The notes: a model not told the origin generated them from the sequence alone. Positions 42,444-52,301 are shown, counted from the first letter of the stretch. The stretch is 64,000 nt of DNA from Akkermansia sp. (GCA_017415555.1 JAFQGF010000037.1:1-64000); one strand, 5' to 3'. Numbers and translations are program-made.

Positions 42444-43082
42444 TTAGTTTGTTGTTTTGCCGTCGATATCCATGGGCAATGAGTCTGGCAATTTGGGCGA
42501 GCGCAGACCGTGGCGTTCTGCTGCATTCGGCTGTGGTGCTGCGGCGTCCTGGCTGCTGACGGCCTCCTCGGGCGGGGCGAAGCGCCCCATGCGCAATCCG
42601 CTGCGTCCGGGTATGCCGGAGGTATTATTAACAGTTACGACCGGGGCAGGCTCATCCACGAGGATGGGCTCCGGCTCTGTTACAACTACTCTGGCGGGAC
42701 GTTTGGCTGGCTTGTCGGCTTTCGGGGCCTGTTCCTGCATGATTTTATGAGCTGCGGCAATCTGTTCCTCGCTGGGAAGAACAGGGTTTTCTTTTTCCCC
42801 GTCACTCGTATCTTCTGCCTTTTTGGCGGCCTCTTTGTTCTTGCGCCCATTGGGGCAGAGGCCGAGTTTGCAGCTCATAAGGTCGGAGCACACATGCTTC
42901 TTCTCTTCCTTTGTCGGCTCTGCCTGTTCGTTGTCTGCTGTTACCTCCTGTTCTTCCGTGGTGTTTTCCGCGGCCTCGGCAGTTGCCTCCGGTGTGTCTG
43001 CCAGGGGGGCAGGCTGCGCCTGCTGTGTCTGGGTACACGCAGCAAGCAGCATGGCTCCGCTTATCAGAAACATTCTCTTCAT
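42444..43082 (-). CDS. Lipoprotein with acidic/Pro-rich low-complexity body
   Basis: 212 residues. Lipobox signal MKRMFLISGAMLLAAC. Acidic Glu/Thr/Ala region to residue 60, then a short Cys motif HVCSDLMSCKLGLCPNGRKN (three or four Cys close together, possibly disulfide or metal site), a charged Lys/Glu stretch, and a Pro/Val/Glu region (VVVTEPEPILVDEPAPVVTV). It is preceded by the divergent rpsT region and lies 16 nt upstream of rlmD. Unknown function. Confidence 0.7.
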   Translation of the reverse strand: MKRMFLISGAMLLAACTQTQQAQPAPLADTPEATAEAAENTTEEQEVTADNEQAEPTKEEKKHVCSDLMSCKLGLCPNGRKNKEAAKKAEDTSDGEKENPVLPSEEQIAAAHKIMQEQAPKADKPAKRPARVVVTEPEPILVDEPAPVVTVNNTSGIPGRSGLRMGRFAPPEEAVSSQDAAAPQPNAAERHGLRSPKLPDSLPMDIDGKTTN

Positions 43083-43210
43083 GGCTACATCTTAACATGC
43101 AGCCCGCACGGGCGCAAGCCTAAATGCTGTCTCTGTGGCGCGAATGCCCTGTTCTCGCCCTCCATTTCGGGCGTAAGACAATAAAAAATGTCTTTTTTGT
43201 TTCAATTCGC

Positions 43211-43238
43211 TTGACTTTCTGCCAGATTCATGTAAACT
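43211..43238 (+). promoter_or_regulatory. Promoter of rpsT
   Basis: TTGACT, 16-nt spacer, TAAACT. It leaves a leader of about 35 nt, longer than at most other promoters here. Confidence 0.6.
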
Positions 43239-43278
43239 CTCCCGCACATAAAACGAAAAACCACTTTTCATATCTACT

Positions 43279-43542
43279 ATGGCTCACACACAGTCCGCTA
43301 AGAAGCGCATTCGTCAGACGATTGCCCGTACCGCTGTTAACCGTTCCACCATGTCCCGTGTTCGCACCCTTCGTAAGAAGGTAGCTGCTGCTGTTGAGGC
43401 CAAGGACAAGGAGGCCGCTGTGGCTGCTTACAATACGTTTGCTTCCGCCATCGACAAGGCTGCCAAGAAGGGCACCGTGCCCGCCAACCGCGCTGCCAAC
43501 TACAAGAGCAAGGCAGCCAAGGCTGTGGCCACTCTCGCCTGA
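43279..43542 (+). CDS. rpsT: 30S ribosomal protein S20
   Basis: 87 residues, typical S20: MAHTQSAKKRIRQTIARTAV, SRVRTLRKKVAAAVEAKDKE, FASAIDKAAKKGTVPANRAA and NYKSKAAKAVATLA. It binds 16S rRNA helices 9/44 early in 30S assembly. Monocistronic with own promoter and terminator. Confidence 0.97.
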   Translation: MAHTQSAKKRIRQTIARTAVNRSTMSRVRTLRKKVAAAVEAKDKEAAVAAYNTFASAIDKAAKKGTVPANRAANYKSKAAKAVATLA

Positions 43543-43567
43543 GTTAGTTTTCAGGTTTTCCGTTTTC

Positions 43568-43598
43568 AGCGGGGATGCGTTCCGGACGCATCCTCGCT
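43568..43598 (+). terminator. Terminator of rpsT
   Basis: AGCGGGGATGCG/CGCATCCTCGCT stem (one bulge), followed by GTTTCGTT. Confidence 0.65.
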
Positions 43599-43695
43599 GT
43601 TTCGTTCAAGCTTTCTGCTTTGTATGTGGGAAAAGCTCAAAAACAAGAGCAATGCCCAATGTCTTGTAGCCTTTCGATGAGGCATTGAGGGCAAT

Positions 43696-43727
43696 AAAAA
43701 GCCGCCCTCTGCGAGGCAGAGGACGGC
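43696..43727 (-). terminator. Terminator of the LpxL-GT9 fusion gene
   Basis: GCCGCCCTCTGC/GCAGAGGACGGC stem (one mismatch), then five T residues on the minus strand. Confidence 0.88.
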
Positions 43728-43748
43728 GATAGGAAAAGCTGTTGCTTA

Positions 43749-45644
43749 TCAATTACCCAACATGTTGGCTACGCTGATGCCTGTGGTACAGGTGGCCGGC
43801 TGGTCGCAATCGGCCTTGTGGCAGGGGTGGCAGGGAACATGATTGTTCAGGCAGCGGTGGCCTGTGCCCAGAATGGGCGCGTAGCGCTGCGGCAGACGAC
43901 TAGCCATCAACACGGTACAGGTAGCACCGGCCTGCGCGGCGAGTGCCGGCAGAAGTCCGTCCACGGCATACAATTTGCAATTGGGCCCCAAGTGTTCGCA
44001 CACGTCTTCCGGCTTGCTGATGCAGAGGGAGCAGCCCAGTTTTTCTGCAAGAGTTGCAGCGCGGGCTTCATCCTGTGGCAGGGCCAGCAGGGTGGCTCCC
44101 CCGAGTTGGCGGACGAGTTCGTTCCATTTTTCTTCCTCCCAACTGTCTGCCGAGCCCAGGCTGGAGAAGGGGGCAATAAAGTTCCCGCTTGCCTGAGTGT
44201 TACCCCGACCCGGTGCCAGCATGTCCGCAGGCTCGCTGAGTTCGTGGTGAATGATAGCTTGTGCGGTGTATTCCCGAGCCTTGTGAAGTTTACTGATACG
44301 GGCGGACTGGGGGTATTTGCGGCGGAAGCGGAACTTGCGGGCAAGCGGGTTGGCGTCAAAGGTGACGGTAAACACCGGCATGATGTCTGCAAAGTTTTTC
44401 ATGACGCGTGGGTTCTCGCTGAACATGAACAGCATATCGAAGGGGCCATCCTTGTACAGCTCATCGCTATCCAGCTGGGCGGCAAGGGAGACACGGCCAT
44501 CGGTGGTGGCAGTGTAGGTGACCAGTTCGTTCTGCTTCTGCCAGTATGCCTGTTGTTCTTCCGGACAGACAATGGTAATCTGCATGTCGATACGGCTGGC
44601 TTTGAGCATGCGCAGCTGCGGTACCAGGAGTACGGCTTCCTCAAAAGCTTCCGGCACACAGACAATGGCGCGGAACGGCAGTCTGGCATGGCGGCGGATA
44701 ATATCGTTCTGGAATGCATTGGCCGGGGCAAACTCGCTGGTGCATTTCCAGCGGTGGTGCATCCAGAAGCCATCCAGCACGTTCTTGCGCTGGCATTCTT
44801 CGAGAGCCTGATTAACTCGCATGGTGATTTCCTCCACGCTGTCGGAGCCTTCGGGAATGTCGATGCGGAAGTTCATGATGGCTTCCCACTTACCCAGCGC
44901 AGTGTTGGCTGTGTAGACAGCGTAGAGGGAGCCCTTGCCCTTGCAGCGTTTGTACAGCAGTGCCGGCAGGGGGGTAGTTCCCGTCACTTTGCCGAAATAG
45001 GGGATAAAAATGCCTTCCTGGGTGAACTGGTCGCTCAGTACGCCCAGCAGTCCTCCGGTGCGAGCCAGTTTGAGCACGGTTTTCAGGCCGTCTTCCTTGC
45101 TGTGCATGCTGCAGCCGTGCCGGGTGCGGGTGCGGTACACGTAGTCCTCCAGCAGCGGGTTGCTGAGCTTGCGGTACATGCAGCTGTAGTGCTCAATCTC
45201 GGAGAAAAGCGGGCGGATGCGTGCCAGGATTTCCCAGTTGCCGGCATGGGGAACACAGCCGATGGCCGTGCGGCCATTGGTGCCGTTGGCCGCAAAGATT
45301 TTGCCATCTACCACGCTGATGGAGCGCTGCATCTCGCGGTCGCTCATGATGCCGGTTTTGAGCGAGCAGACCAGATTCATGGTGGTGCGCACAATATTGC
45401 GGTGTACCATGGTGCGGAGCTTGTCCGCTCTCAGCATCGGGTTGACAACGATGCGCATGTTGCGCGCAACAATGCGGCGGCGCGAGGGCGAGGCCATCCA
45501 TACCAGGTAGCCCAGAGCTCGGCCGAAGATGGCTACGATGCGGACGTCCGTGATGGAAAGCAGGCCACACAGCAGCTTGTAGCCCAGCAGCGCGATGCGT
45601 TGGGCTATGCCCGCTTTTTTTGCCGATTCGGGGGGTGCGTCCAT
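43749..45644 (-). CDS. Fusion of lipid A (LpxL/HtrB-like) acyltransferase and family-9 glycosyltransferase-like domain
   Basis: 631 residues, about twice the size of LpxL. Residues about 10-310 are an LpxL-type lysophospholipid acyltransferase with the catalytic HxxxxE motif in GCVPHAGNWEILARI, GVLSDQF and FIPYFGK. Residues about 335-631 resemble a GT9 heptosyltransferase: RAIVCVPEAFEEAVLLVPQL, FMFSENPRV, ATLLALPQDEARAATLAEKL, then AAQAGATCTVLMASRL and the terminal CHPCHKADCDQPATCTTGIS typical of the family's Cys-rich end. The predicted product acylates lipid A and may bind or transfer a sugar on the same LPS precursor at the inner membrane. The join is in one intact frame. Key GT residues cannot be verified by eye, so a degenerate second domain is possible. 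Confidence 0.85.
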   Translation of the reverse strand: MDAPPESAKKAGIAQRIALLGYKLLCGLLSITDVRIVAIFGRALGYLVWMASPSRRRIVARNMRIVVNPMLRADKLRTMVHRNIVRTTMNLVCSLKTGIMSDREMQRSISVVDGKIFAANGTNGRTAIGCVPHAGNWEILARIRPLFSEIEHYSCMYRKLSNPLLEDYVYRTRTRHGCSMHSKEDGLKTVLKLARTGGLLGVLSDQFTQEGIFIPYFGKVTGTTPLPALLYKRCKGKGSLYAVYTANTALGKWEAIMNFRIDIPEGSDSVEEITMRVNQALEECQRKNVLDGFWMHHRWKCTSEFAPANAFQNDIIRRHARLPFRAIVCVPEAFEEAVLLVPQLRMLKASRIDMQITIVCPEEQQAYWQKQNELVTYTATTDGRVSLAAQLDSDELYKDGPFDMLFMFSENPRVMKNFADIMPVFTVTFDANPLARKFRFRRKYPQSARISKLHKAREYTAQAIIHHELSEPADMLAPGRGNTQASGNFIAPFSSLGSADSWEEEKWNELVRQLGGATLLALPQDEARAATLAEKLGCSLCISKPEDVCEHLGPNCKLYAVDGLLPALAAQAGATCTVLMASRLPQRYAPILGTGHRCLNNHVPCHPCHKADCDQPATCTTGISVANMLGN

Positions 45645-45656
45645 GTGGTCTTATAA

Positions 45657-46073
45657 TCAGTTAAAGGTGTAGGTTCTGCTGATGTAGAACGGTTTGCGGG
45701 TGTAGGGATCCCATACCTTGGAGCCAACGGGTACGTTGGTGTAGTCCAGCTGATAATAGGGATAATACGGGGAGATGACGATGTCGCTGAACTCGGAGGG
45801 TATACCATACGGCAGACCGTCAGGGGCGGTTTCAATCTTCGTTATTTGGTAGGATGCCGGCGGCAGCATGTGCTCATCTACTTGCAGCCAGTTGGTATGG
45901 GCCGGCTTGCCGTTTACTTCCGAGATGACGGACGGCGGTCGCTGCCCGGGATACTGGTCGCGGGTGAACTGCTGCTGGATGGGTTGCCAGATACACGAGC
46001 TGAGGGTGCAGGCTCCCAAGAGCGCGAGAATGACGGATGTGGCAGAGGACTTGTTCATAGATTTTAAATTCAT
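45657..46073 (-). CDS. Lipoprotein, unknown function
   Basis: 138 residues. Signal MNLKSMNKSSATSVILALLG followed by ACTLSSC with a lipobox Cys. The mature part is Pro/Tyr-rich: QYPGQRPPSVISEVNGKPAH, SEFSDIVISPYYPYYQLDYT and VPVGSKVWDPYTRKPFYISR. The PVGSKVxDPYTxKPF wording suggests a beta-structured surface protein. It starts directly after the 46074 gene's stop and ends 12 nt before the LpxL fusion gene, so the three are probably cotranscribed. Confidence 0.72.
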   Translation of the reverse strand: MNLKSMNKSSATSVILALLGACTLSSCIWQPIQQQFTRDQYPGQRPPSVISEVNGKPAHTNWLQVDEHMLPPASYQITKIETAPDGLPYGIPSEFSDIVISPYYPYYQLDYTNVPVGSKVWDPYTRKPFYISRTYTFN

Positions 46074-46907
46074 TTATGGAGCGGTGTAGGGGATAAGTGT
46101 AATGCGGCCTTCGCCGTTGGCGGGGCCATCTTCAAAAATCGGACAATACCCGTATTCTTCCATTGTCTTAACAATGTCCGGGTAGCAGTCCAGAAGCGTG
46201 AGCAGCGAGGGTTGTAGAACTTCGATGTGTTTTTGCGGTATGCCCATCTGGCCGATGCGTCCGCCGCGCGGCAGCTTGCCGGGCAGAGGCTCGCCTCCCC
46301 GGAACTCGACATTCAGCTCGGGGCGACCATGATTGTGTTGCAGCTCGAAGGTGAGGTTGACTGCTGTTGTCTGGTGCATATTGGCTCCGACGAGGCGGTC
46401 CAGAATGAGTTCTGCATAGCCGTTGTGCACGCGCACAGCGACGCCCTGGGCGTTGGCAAAAATGGAGAAGAGCCCGGTCTGTCGCATGCGGCAGGTATCT
46501 CGCAGATAGCGGTTGAGCTCTCCTTCCGAGAAGCTGACGGTGGCACCATTGGCGTTGCGGATAAGAACACCGAGGTCTTTTGACGGCACTTTATCATTAT
46601 AGCCGGCAATGTCCTCGAGCGATTGCGGGTTCCACATACCTACCACAACATACACCAACAGGGAGAGAAAGCTCAGGAAAAGCAGCACAGCGACCGTGGA
46701 CCAGAAATTGAAGCGGCGCCACAGTTCAATAAAGAGATTGCCGTTCTCTTCAGGATTCTCACCGTCCTCCTCTCCCGTCCGGTTGTACAGGGTACCGCGT
46801 GTCATGTCATTGGGGGGTACCTGTTTGTGGAACAGGTAGCCCCAGAGGGAGGCGCTATCCGGCCTCTTGACTCTGCGCTTGCGTTTTCTGTTTTGTGTGG
46901 ACGCCAT
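46074..46907 (-). CDS. Single-pass membrane protein with periplasmic domain, unknown
   Basis: 277 residues. A basic N-terminus (RKRKRRVKRPDSAS) and a cytoplasmic segment are followed by one transmembrane helix (about 69-92, STVAVLLFLSFLSLLVYVVV) and a periplasmic beta-rich domain (ATVSFSEGELNRYLRDTCRM, VRVHNGYAELILDRLVGANM, FEGGEPLPGK-like). The layout resembles small lipid- or polymer-handling proteins with a conserved helix-grip-like domain, an impression only. It is the first gene of the envelope set ending with the LpxL fusion. Confidence 0.68.
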   Translation of the reverse strand: MASTQNRKRKRRVKRPDSASLWGYLFHKQVPPNDMTRGTLYNRTGEEDGENPEENGNLFIELWRRFNFWSTVAVLLFLSFLSLLVYVVVGMWNPQSLEDIAGYNDKVPSKDLGVLIRNANGATVSFSEGELNRYLRDTCRMRQTGLFSIFANAQGVAVRVHNGYAELILDRLVGANMHQTTAVNLTFELQHNHGRPELNVEFRGGEPLPGKLPRGGRIGQMGIPQKHIEVLQPSLLTLLDCYPDIVKTMEEYGYCPIFEDGPANGEGRITLIPYTAP

Positions 46908-47077
46908 TGTGCTCGTGCGTTATTATAACCTATCGGCTGCTGATGAAAAGAAAAAAAAGCCACGGCTGCCTATTTTGCGCGACATACGAGCCGCTTTTGC
47001 GGGCGCGGTATATGTTGGATTTCGGGGGCCTTGTCGGCAGCTCCGGTTCGCAGACGCGGTGTGTGGCAGTTTATAGT

Positions 47078-48028
47078 TTATACCCCCAGAGCCCAGCGCA
47101 GGTATTTCTCGCTTTCCTGCCAGATAAGGCGTTTTTCGCATCCCAGCACCACCACAACAACGGAGCTGCCGTTCACGGAGCCGCAGGAAATAAGGCAGCG
47201 GCGGGCAGCATTGGTGTAGCCGGTTTTCATGCCCTGTACCCAGTTGTACTTGGTAAGCAGCTTGTTGGTGTTGTTAAATGCAACCTGCTGTCCGTTGGGA
47301 CGGGTGAGCACAATCTGCTTGTCGTTGATGTAGTTGCGGATGATGGGATTGGTGTAGGCATAGCAGGCGGCCAGTGCCATGTCGTATGCCGTGGAATATT
47401 GTGGGCCGGGCAGGCCGCTGGGGTTGGCAAAGTGGGTGTTGCGCATGCGCATGCGGCGGGCTCGCGCATTCATCTGCTGCACAAACTTTTCCACGCTGCC
47501 GGCACTGTCGCGAGCCAGAGCCTGTGCCAAATCGTTACAGCTGGCTGTGAGCATGGCATGCATGATGGCTCCGCGCGTGTAGCTTTCGCCTACACGCAGT
47601 TTTGAGCGGATGGGGGTGACGCTGGTCTTATCCGACTGCTGAATGGTCATCGGGCGATCCAGTTCGCCGGCATCGCAGGCACAGAGCGCGGTGATGATTT
47701 TCTGGGTGCTGGCTACCTGGCGGCGTTCGTGCATGTTGTGCCCATAGAGCACGTGGCCGGTGCGGGGGTCTATCACGCACACGGCAGCACTGTTCGGCTT
47801 GGGCGCGGGGGTAGAAGGCTGGGAAAGCGGGCGTGCCGGAGCCAGGGAGGAGCTGTTGTTGTATACGCGTTTTGCAGCGGTGGGAATCGGCGTCTGCGTA
47901 TGTACGGCAGGCACATAGCTGCGATGGGTGCGGTAGTTCTTACCGCTCAGATACCCGGCATACGTCAGGCTGCAGCTGCTGGCCAGTGCTGCGGTGCATA
48001 CTGCTGCAAGATATACAAGAAAACGCAT
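47078..48028 (-). CDS. D-alanyl-D-alanine carboxypeptidase (PBP5/DacA-like serine peptidase)
   Basis: 316 residues of peptidase family S11. The three active-site motifs are SxxK in VASTQKIITALCA, SxN-type in LTASCNDLAQALA (SCN), and KTG in VQGMKTGYTNAARR. The N-terminus is a lipobox-like signal (AAVCTAALASSC) and a long Pro/Ser linker to about residue 85, so the enzyme is probably lipid-anchored rather than held by a C-terminal amphipathic helix, which is missing. It trims D-Ala from peptidoglycan stem peptides. Confidence 0.9.
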   Translation of the reverse strand: MRFLVYLAAVCTAALASSCSLTYAGYLSGKNYRTHRSYVPAVHTQTPIPTAAKRVYNNSSSLAPARPLSQPSTPAPKPNSAAVCVIDPRTGHVLYGHNMHERRQVASTQKIITALCACDAGELDRPMTIQQSDKTSVTPIRSKLRVGESYTRGAIMHAMLTASCNDLAQALARDSAGSVEKFVQQMNARARRMRMRNTHFANPSGLPGPQYSTAYDMALAACYAYTNPIIRNYINDKQIVLTRPNGQQVAFNNTNKLLTKYNWVQGMKTGYTNAARRCLISCGSVNGSSVVVVVLGCEKRLIWQESEKYLRWALGV

Positions 48029-48143
48029 GCGCGCATGCTACCACAGCCCCATTTATTTAGCAAGTCTTAATTAAGGCATTTTTATTTGCGGCTTTGTATT
48101 TATTTGCTGGACAAAGTGCAGGAAATCCGCTACCCTCCTGCGC

Positions 48144-49157
48144 ATGCAACAACCTCAACCTCTTCCGGTACAGCGTGCGGTGCTGCTGGATATTTTCCGC
48201 ATCATCCTCTGCATAGGTGTGTTAGTTTACCACTACACGCCGGAGCGTCCTTCCAGCGGGCCTTTCATGGTAAACGGCTTTTTTGTGATGAGCGGGTTCC
48301 TGCTTGGCGTGTCATTCCTGTCCGGGAAGGCGTTTGATGTGTGCCGATTTTACGAGGGGAAGGCGCGGCGTTTGCTGCCGATGTTTCTGATAGCGCTGGT
48401 GCTGGGCTTCTGCTATCGCTGGCGCGTGGGGGATGGTGTGTTACCGCCCGGGCCGGAAGGTGAGTGGTGGCCATTTTACCCGGTAAAGTGGCTTTCCTAT
48501 TACAACACGCCGCTCTGGTACATGGGGGTGGAGTTTGTGCTGCTATTTCTGGCGCCGTTTTTCTGTTTTCTGTTTGCCGGGCGCTGGCGCCTGGAGCTGT
48601 GCACTCTGGGCATGGCTTTGCTGACGGCTTTCTATTTTTCGCGGGTTCCGGAAAATGCACCCTTCGGTAATGGGCTGTACTATTCCCCGTTGGCTCGCAG
48701 CTGGCAGTTCATGGTCGGTATTGTGGCGGCCCGCCTCTTTGCATACATCCGCCGGACGGGCGTGGCTCAACGCTCGTTTTTCCGCTGGTCCACGTATGGT
48801 TTATTCGGCGTGTTCATTGTGCTGGGGGGTGTGCTGATGGTGGTAAAGCAGGTCAAACAGCTTAACTACTGGAACTATACTTTCGAGTTTGATTGCTATA
48901 CCACGCTGTTCTTTGCACTGCTGGTGCCGTTGCTTTTTGCTCAGACTCCGCGTGTGAGTACTCGTGCCGCCCGCTGCCTGGCCTGGTGTGCTGCTCTCAC
49001 CTACCCGATATTCCTGCTGCATGTGGCAGTATACCACCACTGCTGCTTCTATGTGTGGTGGATGTCTAAGTGGGGCTTCTCACTCACAGCTGCCGGGGTA
49101 ACGTTGCTGCTTTCTGCCGTCCTCATGTGGCTGGAAGCCCGATGGCTGAAGCATTAG
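48144..49157 (+). CDS. Acyltransferase family 3 (OafA-like) membrane protein
   Basis: 337 residues, about ten membrane helices. N-terminal LDIFRIILCIGVLVYHYTPE carries the family's RxxA/YHY catalytic His-type motif. FMVNGFFVMSGFLLGVSF and RFYEGKARRLLPMF follow as usual. Such proteins O-acylate surface polysaccharides, peptidoglycan or antibiotics. The acceptor is unknown. The 3' end overlaps the convergent 49154-49546 gene by 4 nt. Confidence 0.88.
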   Translation: MQQPQPLPVQRAVLLDIFRIILCIGVLVYHYTPERPSSGPFMVNGFFVMSGFLLGVSFLSGKAFDVCRFYEGKARRLLPMFLIALVLGFCYRWRVGDGVLPPGPEGEWWPFYPVKWLSYYNTPLWYMGVEFVLLFLAPFFCFLFAGRWRLELCTLGMALLTAFYFSRVPENAPFGNGLYYSPLARSWQFMVGIVAARLFAYIRRTGVAQRSFFRWSTYGLFGVFIVLGGVLMVVKQVKQLNYWNYTFEFDCYTTLFFALLVPLLFAQTPRVSTRAARCLAWCAALTYPIFLLHVAVYHHCCFYVWWMSKWGFSLTAAGVTLLLSAVLMWLEARWLKH

Positions 49158-49546
49158 CCCTGCTGCAATGCCTCCGTAAACTCCCGGGGGAGTGAGACAT
49201 TGGGCATTTTTAGCGCCGCCCGGAAGAGTGGCGCTATCTCCTCCACGTTGCGCCCGGCTATGCCGCAGCCGATTTTTGTGACGTAGAAATGCAGCTCAGG
49301 GTGCAGGGTGGCAAAGTTCAGGAATTCCTCTACATACGGGGCGATTTTGTCTGTTCCGCCGTGCATGGTCGGGATGGCATAGCTTTGCCCGTGCATCCCT
49401 TTGCCGCAGAAGAGCACAGCCCCGAACTTCAACATGGCGGTGAGAGCCGCGCCGCCCCCATGCCAGCCAAGGCGGTTGCTGCCGAAAACGAATACCTCAT
49501 TCGGAGCGAGTTTTGTTATCCTGTCCGGGGTGAAAGACTTATCCAT
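49154..49546 (-). CDS. Conserved 130-residue protein of the A1S_2505-like type
   Basis: Reads MDKSFTPDRITKLAPNEVFV, then FGSNRLGWHGGGAALTAMLK, GKGMHGQSYAIPTMHGG and FYVTKIGCGIAGRNVEEIAP. The pattern 'pNEvFVFGSN..G.HGGGAA' and 'IGCGIAG....EIAPLF' is widespread in gut bacteria and annotated as A1S_2505-like; I recall it as a macro-domain-like fold, but that is unsure. Function is unknown; an ADP-ribose- or nucleotide-related role would be inference. Confidence 0.72.
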   Translation of the reverse strand: MDKSFTPDRITKLAPNEVFVFGSNRLGWHGGGAALTAMLKFGAVLFCGKGMHGQSYAIPTMHGGTDKIAPYVEEFLNFATLHPELHFYVTKIGCGIAGRNVEEIAPLFRAALKMPNVSLPREFTEALQQG

Positions 49547-49558
49547 AGAGTGTCAAAC

Positions 49559-49599
49559 AAAAAGCCCCCGCCTGCATGTGGGCATATACAGGCGGGGGC
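49559..49599 (-). terminator. Terminator of leuS
   Basis: Perfect GCCCCCGCCTG/CAGGCGGGGGC stem with a 14-nt loop, followed on the minus strand by five T residues. Confidence 0.92.
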
Positions 49600-49609
49600 G
49601 GAGGAAATA

Positions 49610-52180
49610 TCAGTTGGCCACGATGTTGACGAGGCGGCCCGGCACCACGATGACCTTGCGGATGGTCTTGCCGGCTGTGAACTCCTGCACGCGGGCAGAG
49701 GCCAGTGCCGCAGCTTCCACTTCTTCCTTGGACGCATCGGCTGCCACGGTAATCTTGTCGCGCAGCTTGCCGTTCACCTGGATGACGATTTCCTTCGTGT
49801 TCTCCACGAGGTACTCGGGGTTGAAGGTGGGCCAGGGCTGCTGACAGAGCTGGCAGGCGGGCAGGGTGGTAAACTGCTTGCACAGGATGCTGTAGAGCTC
49901 CTCGGTGATGTGCGGGGCGAAGGGATTGAGCACATGCAGCAACTGCACATAATCGCTCACGGTCACGGTGGCAGCCCCGGTCATGGCGTTGGTGCACTCC
50001 ATCATCTTGGAGATGGCGGTGTTGAAGCTCATGGCCTCGATGTCTTCCGTCACTTTCTTGATGGTCTTGTGCACCTCTTTGCGGACGGGTGTCACCTCAC
50101 CATTGTCCTCTGCGGTAATCTTGCCGGAGAGCTCCCACTCGCCTTCCTGGTTTTCCGCCATGGCAACGCGCCACACGCGTGCCAGGAAGCGGCTGATGCC
50201 TTCCACTCCCTTGGTCTGCCAGGGCTTCACTTCCTTGAGCGGTCCCATGAACATCTCGTACAGGCGCAGGGAGTCTGCTCCGTACTCGCGCACGATGTCG
50301 TCCGGGTTCACCACGTTGCCGCGGCTCTTGGACATCTTCTGGCTGTCTTCACCAAGGATGAGCCCCTGGTTGACGAGCTTGTTGAAGGGTTCGTTCGTGC
50401 TCACCAGACCGTAGTCGTAAAGCACCTTGTGCCAGAAGCGGGCATACAGCAGGTGCAGCACGGCGTGCTCAGTGCCACCTACATACAGGTCTACGCCACC
50501 GGGGTTGTTGCCACCCATCCAGTACTTTTCTACCTCGGGGTCGATAAAGGCTTGGTCATTCTTCGGGTCGAGGTAGCGCAGGTAGTACCAGCAGGAACCT
50601 GCCCATTGGGGCATGGTGTTGGTTTCGCGGGTGAAATCCTCGGAGTACTGAATCCACTGGGTTGCTTTTACCAGCGGTCCGCGGGGGTCGCCACTGGGCT
50701 TGAAGTCTTCCATCTCGGGCTGCAGCAGGGGCAGCTCGCTCTCGGGGATGGCATAGTGATTCCCGTCTTTCGTATTCCAGACGATGGGGAAGGGCTCGCC
50801 CCAGTAGCGCTGGCGGCTGAAAAGCCAGTCGCGCAGCTTGTAATTCACCTTGCCGCAGCCGTAGCCTTTCTCCTCCAGCCAGGCAGTCATCTGCTTCTTG
50901 GCTTCGGGGACGCTCAGGCCATTCAGGTGCTCGGAGTTCACCATCGTGCCATCGTAGCCGCAGAAGTCCTGCCAGGGAGTTTCGGCGTTGTCCGGCTGCA
51001 CCACCTGGATGATGGGCAGGCCGAACTTCACGGCAAACTCATAGTCTCGGCTGTCGTGGGCGGGCACGGCCATGATGGCGCCCGTGCCGTAGCCGGTCAG
51101 CACATAGTCAGCAATCCAGATGGGAATCTCCTTGCCGTTGACGGGGTTGATGGCGTAGGCTCCGGTAAAGACGCCGGTCTTGTCCTTGCTCTCTGTGCGC
51201 TCCAGGTCGCTCTTGGCGGCGCAGACTGTCTGGTAGGCTTCCACGGCCTCTTTCTGCTCGGCTGTGGTAATCTCGTTTACCAGTTCGTGCTCCGGGGAGA
51301 GTACCATGTAGGTGGCTCCGAACAAGGTGTCCGGGCGGGTGGTGTAGACGGTGATGGTCTTGCCCTGGCAGGTGAAGTTTACCTCGGCACCCATGGACTT
51401 GCCAATCCAGTTGCGCTGCAGCAGCTTAATGCTCTCCGGCCAATCCAGCGGCTCCAGCTCATCGATGAGGCGCTCGGCATAGGCAGTGATGCGCAGCATC
51501 CATTGGCGCAGCTTGCGGCGCTCCACTATGTGACCCTTGCTCTTCCACTCTTCGGCCTCCTCGTTGGCCAGCACGGTGCCCATGTCCGGAGACCAGTTCA
51601 CCATACCTTCTGCCACATAGGCCAGGCGCACGTTGTCAATCTGTTCGCGGGTCCACCCCTTAGCCTCCAGCTCACTCACGGGACGGGCTTTTTTCAGCTC
51701 CTCGTTGTAGTAGGAGTGGTACAGGCGCAGGAAAATCCACTGCGTCCAGCGCACATAGGTGGGGTCTGTCGTAGCAATCTCGCGGTCCCAGTCGTAGGAG
51801 AATCCCAGCATCTTGAGCTGGCGGCGGAAGGTGTCGATATTGGCGTATGTCGTGATGGACGGGTGCTGCCCGGTCTTAATGGCGTACTGCTCGGCAGGCA
51901 GACCAAAGGAGTCCCAACCCATGGGGTGCAGCACGTTGTAGCCGTTCATGCGCTTGTAGCGGCTCACGATGTCGGTGGCTGTGTAACCCTCCGGGTGGCC
52001 TACGTGCAGACCGGCTCCGCTGGGGTAGGGGAACATATCCAGCACATAGCACTTGGGCTTAGTGGCGTCAAAGCCTTCTTCGCCGGGGTTGAGTACCTTG
52101 AAGGTCTTCTCTTCGTCCCATACGGCTTGCCAGGCGGGCTCGAATACATCAAAAGGATACGGATTTTTACGTTCAGACAT
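49610..52180 (-). CDS. leuS: Leucyl-tRNA synthetase
   Basis: 856 residues, class I aminoacyl-tRNA synthetase. HIGH-type motif in [17 protein letters not shown] (about residues 55-71), KMSKS in [16 protein letters not shown], and an editing (CP1) domain with [20 protein letters not shown] and [19 protein letters not shown] (conserved Asp/Thr editing residues). Start [16 protein letters not shown] is set by family homology and by the promoter directly upstream. Confidence 0.97.
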   Translation of the reverse strand: MSERKNPYPFDVFEPAWQAVWDEEKTFKVLNPGEEGFDATKPKCYVLDMFPYPSGAGLHVGHPEGYTATDIVSRYKRMNGYNVLHPMGWDSFGLPAEQYAIKTGQHPSITTYANIDTFRRQLKMLGFSYDWDREIATTDPTYVRWTQWIFLRLYHSYYNEELKKARPVSELEAKGWTREQIDNVRLAYVAEGMVNWSPDMGTVLANEEAEEWKSKGHIVERRKLRQWMLRITAYAERLIDELEPLDWPESIKLLQRNWIGKSMGAEVNFTCQGKTITVYTTRPDTLFGATYMVLSPEHELVNEITTAEQKEAVEAYQTVCAAKSDLERTESKDKTGVFTGAYAINPVNGKEIPIWIADYVLTGYGTGAIMAVPAHDSRDYEFAVKFGLPIIQVVQPDNAETPWQDFCGYDGTMVNSEHLNGLSVPEAKKQMTAWLEEKGYGCGKVNYKLRDWLFSRQRYWGEPFPIVWNTKDGNHYAIPESELPLLQPEMEDFKPSGDPRGPLVKATQWIQYSEDFTRETNTMPQWAGSCWYYLRYLDPKNDQAFIDPEVEKYWMGGNNPGGVDLYVGGTEHAVLHLLYARFWHKVLYDYGLVSTNEPFNKLVNQGLILGEDSQKMSKSRGNVVNPDDIVREYGADSLRLYEMFMGPLKEVKPWQTKGVEGISRFLARVWRVAMAENQEGEWELSGKITAEDNGEVTPVRKEVHKTIKKVTEDIEAMSFNTAISKMMECTNAMTGAATVTVSDYVQLLHVLNPFAPHITEELYSILCKQFTTLPACQLCQQPWPTFNPEYLVENTKEIVIQVNGKLRDKITVAADASKEEVEAAALASARVQEFTAGKTIRKVIVVPGRLVNIVAN

Positions 52181-52190
52181 GTCGCGCGAG

Positions 52191-52219
52191 ACTATAATAC
52201 AATCACTCACGAAAATCAA
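52191..52219 (-). promoter_or_regulatory. Promoter of leuS, near-leaderless
   Basis: Minus strand TTGATT, 17-nt spacer, TATAGT. The -10 box ends 10 nt before the ATG. Confidence 0.78.
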
Positions 52220-52301
52220 GACTTTTCCCGCGGCTTCTCTGTCTGCTGCCACACTTCTTCGGGGAGAACGACAAATCTTACCCGATAATCAGATTTTTTT
52301 G

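Noticed and set aside
41213-42526. Longer N-terminus of the RlmD protein
   Set aside because: The additional residues are Cys/Gln/Thr-rich and unlike the family; the TRAM domain follows directly after MATPPRKF.
48265-49040. Minus-strand frames under the acyltransferase-3 gene
   Set aside because: Low-complexity readings of the opposite strand; the plus frame has clear membrane-helix and catalytic motifs.
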